Shown: piece after piece, positions 34,075 to 45,980 of the stretch
Layout of the letters: every line of letters starts with the position of its first letter
How positions within the stretch are numbered: position 1 is the first letter of the stretch
DNA from: Pseudevernia furfuracea
Lineage: Eukaryota; Ascomycota; Lecanoromycetes; Lecanorales; Parmeliaceae
NCBI GenBank assembly: GCA_022315425.1
Contig: JAIUPT010000042.1
Span: 1,550,001 to 1,614,000 of the forward strand
Length of the DNA stretch: 64,000 nucleotides
Reading direction: 5' to 3'
Notes under the pieces: generated by a model
What the model saw: only the letters and a program-made list of their open reading frames with translations
Told to the model about the DNA's origin: nothing
Database searches by the model: none
Program-made: the position numbers and the translations under genes

Positions 34075-36026
34075 TCACATTGTAAGACCCTGCCCAACAT
34101 CAGAGTCAAGGTCACCTTCCTGTACAATCGAGTCTTGCGCATTCGGCACTCCAATGAGAGCTACTCCTTTCGGTACTGCCGCTTCGATCACATTGAAACA
34201 TCCAAAAGCTGTGACCTTGATCAGTTCCGGGCAGCTTCTGAACATTCCAGCGACTATCGAGGTATCAATCTTCGTTAAGAATGAGATATTAATGTCCTTG
34301 AGAACCGGGTACTGTTCCTTGCCATCGAATACTTTGGAGAAACTTTCATATGTGATATGCCGGCATGAGCTGATATCTAATCGCTCGAGACGGGACCCAG
34401 AATGTTCCATAAGCGCTTCAAATCCACCAGATGCAAGACCGACGGGATCTTCGGGTCCGTCCGGTACTGCGTAATCGACGGAACGGTTGCTGGAAAAATC
34501 GATGAAGGCAAGGGCCGGATTTGACCAATTAGTAAATAGAGATGCGAACCCGACGTCAGTACAAGAATCATTTTCTGTAAACCGAAGCTTGCTTAACTGG
34601 GTGCAAGAGGAATGAATCATGGACAAAGCGTCGTCATCGGCATCGCTGAACCCTTCGAGAGACAGTGTACGAAGGCCTGGACCGATGAATGATATCAAAT
34701 TAATAAGGACGCCCGGTGTAGTCGCCGTTGGAAAGCGAAGAGACAGATGCTCCAGTTGCCTCAAGTCTGTCATGGCACCAAGAGCTACATCCCCAAGCCG
34801 GAAGCATTTCTTCATCTTTAAGCGTTTGATATTAGGACAGTGGCGGACTAGACCCATGAATGTATCATCATCCATGCAGTAATCGAGCCAGGACAACTTG
34901 AGGGTTTCGAGCCGATGTCCACATTTCTCGAAGAATTCTGCCCATTTCCCATTAGTCACTAGATTCGCTGCCTCAAGCTGTAAACTTCTGATGGGGACAT
35001 CACGCTCGATTATGTAGTCGATAATCCCGTCTTTGAATTGCCCCGCGTTTCGGAGATTTAGATTCTGTACTTTTGGAACCACGGAGAACAGTTTGATGTA
35101 ATCCTCGGTCTCAAGTTCTGTTGGGCGTCAGCCAAGGCCTGTAACTACAAAGAGCGGGACTTACTGCCACAGTCATAGACATCTATAGTCTCAAGATCGG
35201 GACGAAGGAAAAGGTCAAGGGTTCGGGACGTAATAACACGTCTCCTGGACAGGATCTGGCTCAAGCGATTGAGTAGAGATTGCGGCAGGTCACCGAATTC
35301 CTCAACTTCGTGGATGTTATTCGCAACCTCCTATACAGGATTAGAACGTTACGCACGCTAAATGATGGCTGCATGGGTCAGAAGCGGTACCTTGATGCAA
35401 AGCTCCTGCAGACTTTTGGAACCGATCTGGACGATACCATCCAAAAGATTACTCTGAACATGTCGGCGTTTATCTCGACTCACAGCCTCTTTCTTTGACT
35501 TTTGATCCTTTTTCTTTTGATCTTCCTGCTCCTTCGAACATTTGGTGCAAAGGAGTCCGCCATCTGGGCCTGTCTTACTGTACGCTGTGACAGTGAATCG
35601 TTTCTCACAATTCTCGCAATTCTCCAGCTGACCAGGTAGTGGCTTCTTCTTTGTGTACATGTCCCATGCGACATTGTCATTCTCCGCATCAGAGCCTTCA
35701 TCATTGCCTTTCTTTTGGCGCTTGTAGCCTTTGCTCTCCTTGATCTTCGCTAGAGTCTTCTCCTGCTGCCGCTTTCTTTTTTTCTTCTGAACCGCAGTTT
35801 CTATACGCTCCTCATCGTCATTTTGGTCGATTGATTCGCCATTCGCGGCTGCTTCTTGTTCCTGTTGCTGTCGAGCTTCCCTCTGGCGACGCTCATAGTC
35901 TGCAGAGATCTGAGCAGCGGATATGTTGTTCGAGGCGAGAAAGTCAGTGAGAGCCGACTGGGGCCCCCTAATTTGATTGTTTGCTGCTCTTCGTCCTGCC
36001 CTGGGCCACAGTATTAGAGACTGCAT
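34075..36026 (-). CDS. RAD7: DNA repair protein Rad7 (global-genome nucleotide excision repair)
   Basis: Leucine-rich-repeat partner of Rad16 in the damage-recognition factor acting on non-transcribed DNA. Minus-strand exons are 36026..35391, 35330..35165 and 35117..34075, about 614 residues. The N-terminal motif RGPQSALTDFLASNNISAAQ is a Rad7 signature. A Lys/Glu-rich region follows, then a CxxC-CxxC zinc site (CENCEKRF ... GGLLCTKCSK) and the helical segment LQELCIKEVANNIHEVEEFG. The rest is leucine-rich repeats (LETLKLSWLDYCMDDDTFMG, LEHLSLRFPTATTPGVLINL, LERLDISSCRHITYES). The start used is the first ATG of the open frame. An upstream short first exon is possible because a GTACGT donor lies just above. 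Divergent from RAD16. Confidence 0.92.
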
Positions 36027-36529
36027 GCTCTGGCGGAGGAACCTTGACGTACATTGTTATTGCCACAGGCTGAAATTAGTAGTAAAAAACGTTTCCGAGG
36101 AATCTGTGCATTTGAGAAACGTCGGTGTACGAGTAGATATCGAATCTCTTCCTCCAGATTGAAAGCGAAACTAACTACCTCGCAAATTGAAGTGTTGCGG
36201 AGCGTGATATTCAAGAGTGTTGCAAACGAGGGGATAGAATATTTGATTTTGGGAAAGGGTGATTGACCTTAAACCACTTAGAGTAATTAAGTACCTAGAG
36301 TACTTTACGCGCCCTCAGAACGCGTCTCAAAATACTCTACTCTGTATAGTGTGGCGAATAATCTTTCGATTCAAATAATCTATCACAACCCCTTACTCTA
36401 CAATACCATAATGCTTCGACACTCAAACTTCTTTCAAGTGTCATAATCTGTCATTAGTTGACATATCCTCTGTTGGCGATACAGAAAGGGTTTTTGGTGA
36501 GGGTAGTATTCTCAAAGATCTTCCTGGTC
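36027..36529. promoter_or_regulatory. Shared upstream region of RAD7 and RAD16
   Basis: About 500 bp between the divergent starts of two subunits of one repair complex. It contains reiterations around TACTCTA/GTACTTTA near 36277-36345. I recognise no damage-response motif. Confidence 0.6.
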
Positions 36530-39500
36530 ATGGCCAAGAAAGTCGCAGCTGCAAGGGCAATTGCCCTCGGGTCTCCCTATCTTCGTGAGTCGCTATTTGA
36601 TCATCTTATCATTTTCGAAATCAGCCTGACCATTACTCAGCCGTAAATCCGGAATCTTCGACTCCTCGTCGAAAAGCAGGCAGGCCATCCAATCAATCCA
36701 AGCTCCGGATGTCCGCAGCCGCCGAATTTGAAGACATGGACTTGGGTGTAGAGCCTTCATCTGCAAAGGAGAAGAGAAATCAGCTCCCTCAGCAGGTACT
36801 GAAGAAAGTTGTGGTTCCTGTCAACGGCCGCTCGTCAGTGGCCTCCTCGCTATCCAGCGTTCGCGACCAATCGAGCGAGTACGACACACCAGGAACGAGC
36901 GTAGCTGTGACACCTGCAGAATCACTAATGAAAGAAGAACGATCATTCAAGCGTCCGAGTAGAATTAGCAGCAACCTACCCTCCTATATATCCAAGGAAC
37001 CATGCAAGGGGAAGGGGAAGCGGAAGCGCTTGGAACTTGATGAACTCATGGAAGCCGATGCAGTTTTAGCACAAAGATTACAAGAGCAAGAGTACGGCCA
37101 GGATCAAGAAGTGACTCGTGGACCTAGACGAGTACGAAATGGTCCAATTGAAGATTCTGAAGAATCCTTGCTTTCTGATCTAAGCCGAGAGCATTCGCCT
37201 GATCCGGACGACTTCCCAGAACTCGACATACATACATCCGAGAGGCCCAACAGAAGACGCTCCAGGGCTTTGCTATCTCAGTCTGCTCCTGCGGAAGAGG
37301 ACTCCCTTGACGAAGACGAAACATCAGAAATTCCTATGCCCAAGAATAAGCGAGTAAAGACCAATCACCGTACTTCTTTGCCATCTCGAGCCGCTCGGGT
37401 CTCTGCAAACAAGTCCATTAAGGACAGGACCTCACGCAGGATTCTTGATAGCGAGGACTCTGACCTGTCTGATCACAGCGATGACGTGTCTCTTTCCGGC
37501 TCCGAATTTGCTTCAGATGCATTTGAAGGCTCCGAAGATGCTGATGAAGAGGCTGATGATGTCGTCGGTACCGCAGACAGCCTTACGACAGCTCTGGTGA
37601 CAAACAATTCCCCGTCAGCGCCAACGGCCATCCCGGGTACTGGCCGTAGAAGTACCGGTCGTAGAGGTGCTCCATCCGCCCAAGTTACCAATCCCACTCG
37701 TGGAAGACGCTCTTGGCAGAGACGGGTTGAAGATAGGGTAAGTTCAGAGAGAGATACCTTTGAGACACATCCAGGACTAAGATATACCCTAGGCTGTAAG
37801 AGAGCGGGCAAAGCTAGAGAAAGCGCATCCTGAGATTCAGACTATGTGGACAGATCTTGAAGCCGTGCCTTTGATCAAGCCTACCCAAGCTGTGCAACCT
37901 GTTACGATTACGCGCAAGCTGAAATCATTTCAGCTCGAGGGCTTGGACTGGATGACGAAGCAGGAGAAATCCCAATGGAAAGGGGGTCTTCTTGGCGACG
38001 AAATGGGCATGGGCAAAACTATTCAGGCCGTGTCCTTGATCATGTCCGATTATCCGGCAAAAGACCCTACATTGGTAGTCGTTGTAAGTTTTTGCCGATC
38101 ATGTTCTGCATAGCACAAGTCCTCTTCTTCCATGATTTTGTTGCCTTCTCCATATTGGGTTTCCACCAGCATTGCCGTCTTCTATTGGTATCGAACGTTC
38201 ATTTGCCACTACCTTCTTCACCTCTTCGATCTTTTTGCTTCATGTCACGCGAGATCTGCACTACTGCGTCGACTCTGTTTCATGGAACTGACCGGTTTCC
38301 GCAGCCCCCCGTCGCGCTCATGCAATGGCAGAACGAGATAAATGAATACACGGATGGCAAACTGCGCGTTTTGATTTATCACAATTCGAACCCGAAGGTC
38401 AAGAATTTGAAGGTTAAAGACCTTAGAGGCTTTGATGTAATCATGATATCTTACTCCGGACTCGAATCAGTATTTCGTAAAGAATCAAAGGGCTGGAAAC
38501 GTGACGACGGCCTCATCAAAGAAAACAGCAAGATTCACGCTATTAATTATCATCGACTGATCCTGGACGAGGCACATAATATCAAGACGCGGACAACTGG
38601 GGGTATGCGCTACAACTCAGCAAAGGGTCTTCATTTGCTGATCCATTTACAGTTGCCAAAGCTTGCTTCGCACTCAAGGCAGATCACAAATGGTGCCTTT
38701 CCGGTACACCTGTGCAAAACCGGATCGGGGAATTCTTTTCACTTCTCCGCTTCCTCCAGATCACGCCTTTTGCATGTTACTTTTGCAAGAGGTGCAAATG
38801 TGCAGAGCTCCATTGGACACAAGACGAAGCGAAGAAATGTACGACTTGCAAACACACTGGCTTTGACCACGTCTCGATTTTCAACCAGGAATTGTTGAAC
38901 CCTATCACTCAAGGGGAAAACCCTGAGCTTCGTCGAGCTGCACTTGGCAAGCTACGTCTTGTCACTGATCGGATCATGCTGCGACGTATGAAACGTGATC
39001 ATACTGCTTCCATGGAGCTTCCACCTAAAGAAGTAATCATTCACAATGAGTTCTTCGGCGAGATCGAGCGAGACTTTTCTTCCAGCATCATGTCCAACAC
39101 CACCCGGGAGTTTGATACGTACGTGAGTCGTGGTGTCATGCTAAACAACTACGCGAACATTTTTGGCCTCATCATGCAGATGCGTCAAGTACGTCCCATT
39201 ACCCCGCCCACCCTTCGTGGTCTTACAAGATCTAACTCTTCAGTAGGTAGCGAATCACCCTGATCTTATCTTAAAAAAGCACGCGCAAGGCGGACAGAAT
39301 GTCCTGGTCTGCAGTATATGCGATGAAACTGCCGAGGAACCCATTCGTTCGCGCTGCCATCATGAGTTCTGCCGCAAGTGTGCAAAGGACTACGTAAGAT
39401 CTTTTGAAGACGAGACCCCAGACTGCCCACGATGTCACATCCCGTTGACCATCGACTTCGATCAGCCGGACATCGAGCAAGATGAAGATAACGTGAAGAA

Positions 39501-40229
39501 GAGCTCCATCATCAATCGTATCAAGATGGAAGACTGGACTTCATCCACCAAGATAGAGATGTTGGTTTACGATCTCTACAAGCTGAGAAGTCAGAAGCAA
39601 ACCCACAAATCAATTGTCTTTTCACAATTCACGTCAATGCTACAGCTGGTCGAATGGCGTCTGCATCGTGCAGGCTTCAACACCGTGATGCTAGACGGCA
39701 GTATGAGTCCAGCTCAGCGCCAGAAGTCAATTGAGTATTTCATGAACAACACTGATGTCGAGGTTTTCCTCGTTTCACTAAAGGCTGGGGGTGTGGCCCT
39801 GAACCTGACAGAAGCCTCTAGGGTTTTCATCATCGACCCGTAAGTACAAACCTTACATACACTCATACTTATAGCTAACGAACAATTAGTTGGTGGAATC
39901 CTGCAGCCGAGTGGCAGTCCGCTGATCGCTGTCACCGCATTGGCCAGAAGCGTCCTTGTAAGTACCTTCCGAGGGTTCTTCCTTCAATCCCAACTTCAGA
40001 TCGAGTCACAAGTGCCTAGTTGAGGGCCAAACCTGCTTTGTCTAAGAACATGCTAACTCCCATACAAGGTGTCATCACCCGTCTCTGTATAGAGGACTCG
40101 GTCGAGTCACGCATGGTGATGTTGCAGGAGAAAAAGGCGAACATGATCAACGGCACCATCAATAACGATCAGGTCGCTATGGAGAAGCTAACCCCCGAGG
40201 ATATGCAATTCCTGTTCCGCGGAAGCTAG
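36530..40229 (+). CDS. RAD16: DNA repair protein Rad16, SNF2 ATPase with RING finger
   Basis: ATP-dependent DNA translocase that, with Rad7, drives global-genome nucleotide excision repair and also acts in a ubiquitin ligase. Exons are 36530..36584, 36641..37737, 37793..38083, 38305..38602, 38653..39188, 39247..39839, 39890..39957 and 40069..40229, about 1032 residues. The N-terminal ~370 residues are acidic and disordered. SNF2 motifs: KSFQLEGLDWM, GDEMGMGKTIQAVSL (Walker A), LDEAHNIKTRTT (DEAH box), KADHKWCLSGTPVQNRIGEF. A CxxCxC cluster sits in the insert (CYFCKRCKC). The RING finger (CSICDETAEEPIRSRC, CHHEFCRKC, CPRCHIPL) interrupts the helicase lobes. Lobe 2 shows VFSQFTSML, LDGSMSPAQRQ, LKAGGVALNLTEAS and RCHRIGQKRPC. 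Intron 3 is long (221 nt). Confidence 0.95.
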
Positions 40230-40603
40230 ATGTCTGTTCCCCGATTACGCGTATTATAGGTGAAGGTTTGCATGGTGGAGATAAGTTGACGCGTATTTCG
40301 CAAAGCATCATTGCAGATAATAGCGGTAGCTTGATCCCAGGTGTCAGCAGTTTGCACATGGCGTGGCACCTTTTGAAGGTAGACACTAAGATGAGAGGAG
40401 AGCGAAGTCCCCCTGAGCAGTCAAGAGCTTTGTGTGACACGAGCGAGAATCCTTTGCGCCCGTAATAGCTAGCTAGCATCGTGTAGCCTCTTGCCCACGA
40501 CGCTTTCCGCGATTCACATTCCATCATGTTATTGGTGCGTGAGACAACCCTGGAATGGCATGAGGCAATTACTCTAGCTGAGTCGAGGTCCTTGCTCTAG
40601 GGT
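40230..40603. other. Spacer between convergent RAD16 and thioesterase gene
   Basis: About 375 bases of 3' flanking sequence. No gene seen. Confidence 0.5.
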
Positions 40604-41851
40604 CTATAAACTACTCCCATGTTCTCCTTTGCTGCTGTCATTTCTTCTACTCATATTCCTCTCTGCACCGACAATGAGTGCAACGTGAGAGCTCACTGCC
40701 ACGATATCTCCGCTTTCGTCCAAGATAACGACTTCAAGGTCCATTCGCCCATTCCTTATCCTTTCAGCTCTTACCCTTGTAAAGAGCCATTCCGCGCCCT
40801 CCAGCGGGAGAGCCTTTTTTATGTCAAGGTTTAACACGACAATTGGATACCAAAATCGGGCCGATTGAGATTGCTTCGGACCTTTCGAGGATGAAGGCGA
40901 CGTCCAAGACCCCACATCCCTTAGTGAATCGTCCACGTCGGCTTGTATCTTCTTCATCTCCCTTTCAAGATCTTCTTGGCAGTACGCTGTCTCCATGATT
41001 GTGGAAACATGTAAGCCACATAGCCTAGGCTCTCCTGCGTGAAACGCTCCGCCCCCTCGAAACATAGCCATTGGTCGACCAAGGCCGACCCAACCTGACC
41101 CTTGCGCGGCAAGTAAGTCATGACTGTTAAAGCTTTCAGATACAGTATCCCCTCTCGAGGGCAGTAATTTGAGGTGAGAACAACGCTTTTGGCTCCTGAG
41201 AGTTATCTTTCGATAAATCTCGTTGCCGAATGAGAAACCATAAATCCGAAAACACGTACCATGTTGACCCGCTTTGCGGAAATTTTTGAACGGTTTGTGA
41301 TGGAGGGAGCAATTTTGATCGGTGCCGCTACGTAGTGCTTGGGTAGAGGGGAGGGATAAAGGAGGTGGAGAGAGTGAATAAGCTGTCGGAAGAGAGATGC
41401 CTGTTTCTGTATGGAGATTCGATTGCGTGAGATAACCTACCACACAAGGTGCCTGGTCGCCTTGGGTGAGCGAAAGGTGGATTGTGGATATTCTGAGTCC
41501 AAGCTTCGATTCGGTAACTTGGAAGTCTGCTCCGCCCTCGGAAGTTCGGCGAAGGAAATCGAGTTGAAGGGCCAAAGTGTGTGGTTGATGGTAAGAACGA
41601 AGAATGGTATCGAAGTGCAGTCTGGCTACGGAGAGAAAACAAGAAGTAACGTAACCGCCGTGGGGAACTGATGAGGTTTTGCTTCTTCAGCAATTGTCCT
41701 TCGCACCATAAAGACAAGGAGTCCGGTTTATCAAAGAGGTTCGAGCGGCGACCTTCTCCGATACAAGCAAACGCATTTAATCGAACAGACTTACCACATC
41801 CAATGCACCGTCGGGCTGAGGGAAAGCCTTGTAATTGTGAGTGCCAATAGC
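40604..41851 (-). CDS. Thioesterase-superfamily (acyl-CoA thioesterase-like) protein, 5' end unresolved
   Basis: Double-hotdog thioesterase-like family common in fungi; substrate unknown. Well-supported minus-strand exons are 41667..41260, 41123..40986 and 40941..40604; an upstream exon at about 41851..41795 reads AIGTHNYKAFPQPDGALDV. Landmarks: VPHGGYVTSCFLSVARLHFD, LALQLDFLRRTSEGGADFQV, KLGLRISTIHLSLTQGDQA, DQWLCFEGAERFTQESLGYV, FWYPIVVLNLDIKKALP, EWLFTRVRAERIRNGRMDLE and VVILDESGDIVAVSSHVALI. The segment 41668-41794 must contain another short exon to fix the phase, and I could not settle it. The 44-nt intron 40942-40985 is also inferred from phase only. The start codon was not identified. 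Confidence 0.7.
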
Positions 41852-42677
41852 TCTGCAGTGGTCCCATAGCGGTCAGCACTCCTATTGGAGGTCGATGTTT
41901 GTGATATCTGATGATCTGGTAGGGTCGCATCGTCCGGTGAGCCCGAGGCCGGGTGTGTTGCATCCTGTAAATCTGTTGTGCATGGCTATGTACTCCGTAG
42001 TCACTTGTCAATTTCTGACCAGTGCACGCCATCTCCACACGCGCTGCCGGGTGGCTGCATGTCACTCTCGGTCCCGTTGATCCAAAATCCATCTCGCAAT
42101 TTCAATGCCTTCATGATTTTCTTTGCCACCTTCCTTATACGAAACAGCGTTATATGCCAGCACTACTTTATAGCTGTCGACGCTAGTTAAATAAACCTGC
42201 CACGGCCAATGAGACACAGAGACTAACAGCATCCATCATCTTCAGCAATACCTTATATAGACTACGAAGAGGCTATGGAATACGATCCTAAGCCGGATGC
42301 AGAGGGTGAAGAGGACGAACAGTGATGGGTTGGCCAGCCGGAATAAATACTCGTAGCTGGAGAAGCATGGCAATTGGAGGGGTACTTGATTGGCTGTGTA
42401 GATGTAATCTATGTACTGTATTCTACTCTAAGTACGAGTACTCTAAGGTACTGTAAGGTGGTGTAATCTACTCTATACCTTATCTAAGGTACCCGTGCAC
42501 ACTACGAGTAAATGCTTGGCTGGATTGATCCCGCCTGAGTACATACTAGAGTACATACTACCGCTGAATCCCGAGTTCCCGACTGCGAAACCTCTGAAGC
42601 ACATGAGTTATTCCATAGCTGGATCAGACTGAAGAGGCATATGTACGATGATGCACGGCGGAGAATTACTACGTATA
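41852..42677. other. Spacer with an acidic C-terminal-like fragment
   Basis: No full gene is supported. At about 42250-42324 (+) a short frame after a CTTCAG acceptor-like site reads YIDYEEAMEYDPKPDAEGEE and stops, like the last exon of an acidic protein, but no upstream exon was found. The region 42400-42490 is rich in GTACTCTAAGGTA-type reiterations. Confidence 0.35.
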
Positions 42678-44513
42678 ATGAAATTTCGTACCTGTCTGCG
42701 ACGAAAACCGCTACACAGCACTTGTGCATCACATAGATGCTGCATCAAAACCTCTGCGTCAACCTTTCGCGCCTATACGACTGCAACGCCGGTGCAGGGA
42801 CCATCGCAGACAAGAACAATCTTGATTGCCTCCACAGCTTGTCTCGGGGCAGGACTGGGCTATCTATATATCACTGACACACGCGCTAGTGTTCACGGGT
42901 GGCTCACAGTACCCCTGATTCGAGCCGTATGGCCCGACGCAGAGGACGCTCACGAAAATGGCGTTAGGATTCTCAAGGAACTTTACCGCTTTGGTCTCCA
43001 TCCAAGAGAACGCGGTCGATTGAACGACGCAAAAGACCTTGAGACAGAAGTCTTTGGCTACACGCTGGTCAATCCGTTAGGTATCTCAAGCGGTCTAGAC
43101 AAACATGGAGAGATCCCGACTCAACTTCTAGCACTTGGGTGAGTATGTCCCGAAGCTTTCTATCCTTTCCTCGCTTGAGACATGTCGTTCCAGGAATCAC
43201 AGTGCCTACTGAACGAAGAAATACTGACTCTGGTAGTCCAGCTATAGTTGAAGTGGGTGGCATAACCCCAATTAAGCAGAGTGGGAATCTCAAACCTCGA
43301 GTCTTTCGAATCGTTTCTCAACGAGGTATGATAAATCGTTACGGTCTTAATTCCCACGGCGCCACGCTTGTAGCTGCTCGACTGCGGCAGAGGGTCCGGG
43401 AATTTGCTTATAAACAAGGATATGGCCTCGGCGAGGATGCTGAGCAGTTCGTCTTAGATGGTGGTGCCGGTGTTCCCCCAGGATCGCTGGTGAAAGGCAA
43501 GCTTTTGAGCGTGCAGGTTGCGAAAAACGAATCCACGCCACAAGGAGACATAGAAGCGATCAGCCGAGACTATGTTAGCGCAACAAGCTTGCTTGCTAAG
43601 TATGCAGACGTTATCGTTGTGAATGTTTCCTGTCCCAATGAACCAGGCTATAGGAACCTTCAGCAAATCGAGCCTCTGACAAAGATACTTACTAGCGTTG
43701 TCGCTGCAGCTGCGTCGGTAGATAGAAAGGTGAAGGTGAGAACAATGGTTAAGGTCAGCCCGGACGAGGGCTCGGAAGAACAAATCGCCAGCATATGCGC
43801 TGCAGTATGGAGGTCCGGTGTGGATGGAGTCGTCGTTGGGAACTCGACTTTTTCAAGACCTGACGGTACAGGCTTGTCGAAAGTCGAGGCCGATGTTATG
43901 GAAGAGCGAGGTGGCTACTCTGGGCCGCAGCTTTTCCATCGTACCGTGAGCCTCGTGAAAAAGTATCGTCGGATATTAGATTATCCTTTGCATGACCAAA
44001 AAGTATCGCACCAAACGGAGCAGCAACCTCATGAAGCTACGGACACTCAGATCGAAGCGTCGGTCAAACGCGATGAACAGAATCTAAAAGGGGCTTCCGA
44101 TGAGTCTACCAATCAGCCTTTACTAGGCATTCAGAAGACGCATTCATCACCTACGACAGGCGGCATAGGGTCAGATGTTGCTTCTGCTCCTGCTTCAATT
44201 CCTTCGCCACACCTCGAGAAATCGTTCACATCACAAGTATCTGCACAGCCAGCTACACTGACTTCGAAGACCATTTTCTGCACGGGAGGAATCACGAATG
44301 GGCAGCAAGCCTTGGAGGTACTGAATGCTGGGGCTTCGGTGGCTCAGATATATACTGGTATGATCTTATCCAATACAAAGGCGCTCTCTGCTGACGATTG
44401 TCACGACAGCTCTTGTTTATGGTGGTGTGGGGAAAGTAACCTCTATGAAGCAGGAGATGAGGCATGAAATCCGAGAGGCCTTCAAGCCAAAGACCGAGGA
44501 GGGTAGTCGATAG
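42678..44513 (+). CDS. URA9: Dihydroorotate dehydrogenase, mitochondrial class 2
   Basis: FMN enzyme of the inner mitochondrial membrane that oxidises dihydroorotate to orotate using quinone. Exons are 42678..43138, 43237..44357 and 44410..44513, about 561 residues. The N terminus is basic (MKFRTCLRRK), then a membrane anchor near residues 50-68 (TILIASTACLGAGLGYLYIT). Class-2 core: NPLGISSGLDKHGEI, PAIVEVGGITPIKQSGNLKP, RVFRIVSQRGMINRYGLNSH, VIVVNVSCPNEPGYRNLQ (catalytic Ser region) and FCTGGITNGQQALEVLNAGA. A low-complexity insert of about 90 residues rich in Ser/Gln/Thr precedes the last FMN-binding section. An ATG 30 bases upstream (42648) is an equally possible start. The symbol is borrowed from yeasts that carry the class-2 enzyme; filamentous fungi use other names. 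Confidence 0.9.
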
Positions 44514-44960
44514 GAGAAGTCACCTGGAATTTGGTAGGGTTGTCATGTACTTTTAGCTCTAGACTCTGGCCGAAGTTTTCCTGTTGTATCAGAAACTTAA
44601 CTGGAAATCTTGATCAGGCTCACGTATTCAGCTGGTTTCAAATGTGTCACTCATGGTATCTCAAGATCTTAGCCGCCTTTTCCTTTCTCTCGAGCAATTT
44701 ACCTGTTCTCAACACTCCTTCGACAAATTCACAACGAAAACTTTCTTCACCCACATTATTTTCTTTGAACACTCCTTCCGCAAAGTCACAACCAAAGTTT
44801 TCTTCACCTACACGGCTTTAATCACTCTCAGTCTTCAATGTGCAAGTTGATCATCGTCTCTAAAAGCTCTGCTACACTTTTCCAAGTCTCGCATCAAGAA
44901 GCGCCAAGATAGGTGTAGTCACAAGAAGTAGGAAACAAAGCAGTGGGAAAGCGGTCAGTA
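44514..44960. other. Spacer with a 57-bp two-copy repeat
   Basis: No supported gene. Contains the tandem repeat listed at 44711-44820. Confidence 0.5.
44711..44820 (+). repeat. 57-bp imperfect tandem repeat, two units
   Basis: The units begin AACACTCCTTCGAC at 44711 and AACACTCCTTCCGC at 44768. Both continue through CAAA-TCACAAC and TTTCTTCACC. The offset is 57 bp (19 codons), in an open but unrecognised frame. Confidence 0.75.
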
Positions 44961-45019
44961 ACGTGTCCTTGTACCCTTATCCCGAGCACCCATTTTCAGA
45001 ACCTTCAATGATATTTGCT

Positions 45020-45980
45020 AAAAAGATGCCCCTCTCAAACGCATCAGCTCCAGGCAAGGTAAGGCTCAACGTTGTCTCCTTGTTTCTTAAACCTCCTCTT
45101 CACTTGCTAATAACAGGCTTTTCAAAGACCCGGAAACAACTTCACCGCAAGCCGCCACCGTGCCATATATGTGGGAAACAGCTCAGCCGAACCGAGCACT
45201 TGAAAAATCATCTGCTCACACATGATACGGTAAAAGACCACTTTCCTGATTCTTTGAATCTCGTATTCTTGCTGATAGGCCTTGAAGACCCGATAACGCG
45301 TTAAACGTGTTGAACGCAAGTTCCCACCGTGCCATATATGTGGGAAGCAGCTTAGCATAGGCCGCCCCGCCTTGATGAAACTTCATTTGCTCACACATAC
45401 AACGGTAAAAGAGCGCTTTCCTGATTCTCTGAATCTCCTATTCTTGCTGACAGGCCTTTAAAGAAGTCAGCACAGTGCCATATATGTGGGGACAGGCCGA
45501 CAATATGAATCAACATCTGCTCACATATTCGACGGACAAAGACCGCTTCCCTTGTCTTGAGCCGGGATGCAACAAACCCTTCAAAACATCGGCAACTTTG
45601 TATCACCATGAACTTGGTGTTCATCAAAGGAAATGGGAAGTCGATTGGTCCGAATGCGGAGGAACCTTCTCCAATAAACACATACTGAAAATCCAAAAGA
45701 CACGTTGCCATGTGAAGGACAGAAAGCAAACTTGTAGTGTCTGTAAAGTATCTCTTACAAATTCGCAAAGGCTTGAAACGCATATGCAAAGAAAGCACGA
45801 ACGAATCCAGGATTTCTGCGACATTTGCAACATCAATATTCGAAACCACGGGACACTCGGATCATATGCGTCGTCATGAGACTCATCTGGACCTTGTTTG
45901 CCATCACTACGGTGTCCTCTCCTACAGTGCACGTATCCTACAAGACCAAGTTCTTATTGATATTAGAGATAGGTACTGAC
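45020..45980 (+). pseudogene. Broken C2H2 zinc-finger locus with duplicated exon-intron units
   Basis: Three near-copies of a finger-encoding block occur at about 45155-45290, 45325-45465 and 45474-45540, each starting TGCCATATATGTGGG (encoding CHICG). Blocks 1 and 2 each end in an intron-like stretch, GTAAAAGA to CTTGCTGATAG or CTTGCTGACAG, so an exon-plus-intron unit of about 170 bp was duplicated. Downstream one frame gives three more fingers: CLEPGCNKPFKTSATLYHHE, CGGTFSNKHILKIQKTRCH and CSVCKVSLTNSQRLETHMQR. Near 45860 a frame change is needed to continue a fourth finger (CDICNINIR to HMRRHETHLDLVCHH). Stops and phase conflicts prevent one coherent reading, so I call it a pseudogene. It could still be a live gene with unusual splicing. 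Confidence 0.65.

Noticed and set aside
41328..42092. 254-codon minus-strand frame overlapping the thioesterase gene
   Set aside because: Runs in a different frame from the conserved thioesterase exons and through a required intron; no domain.
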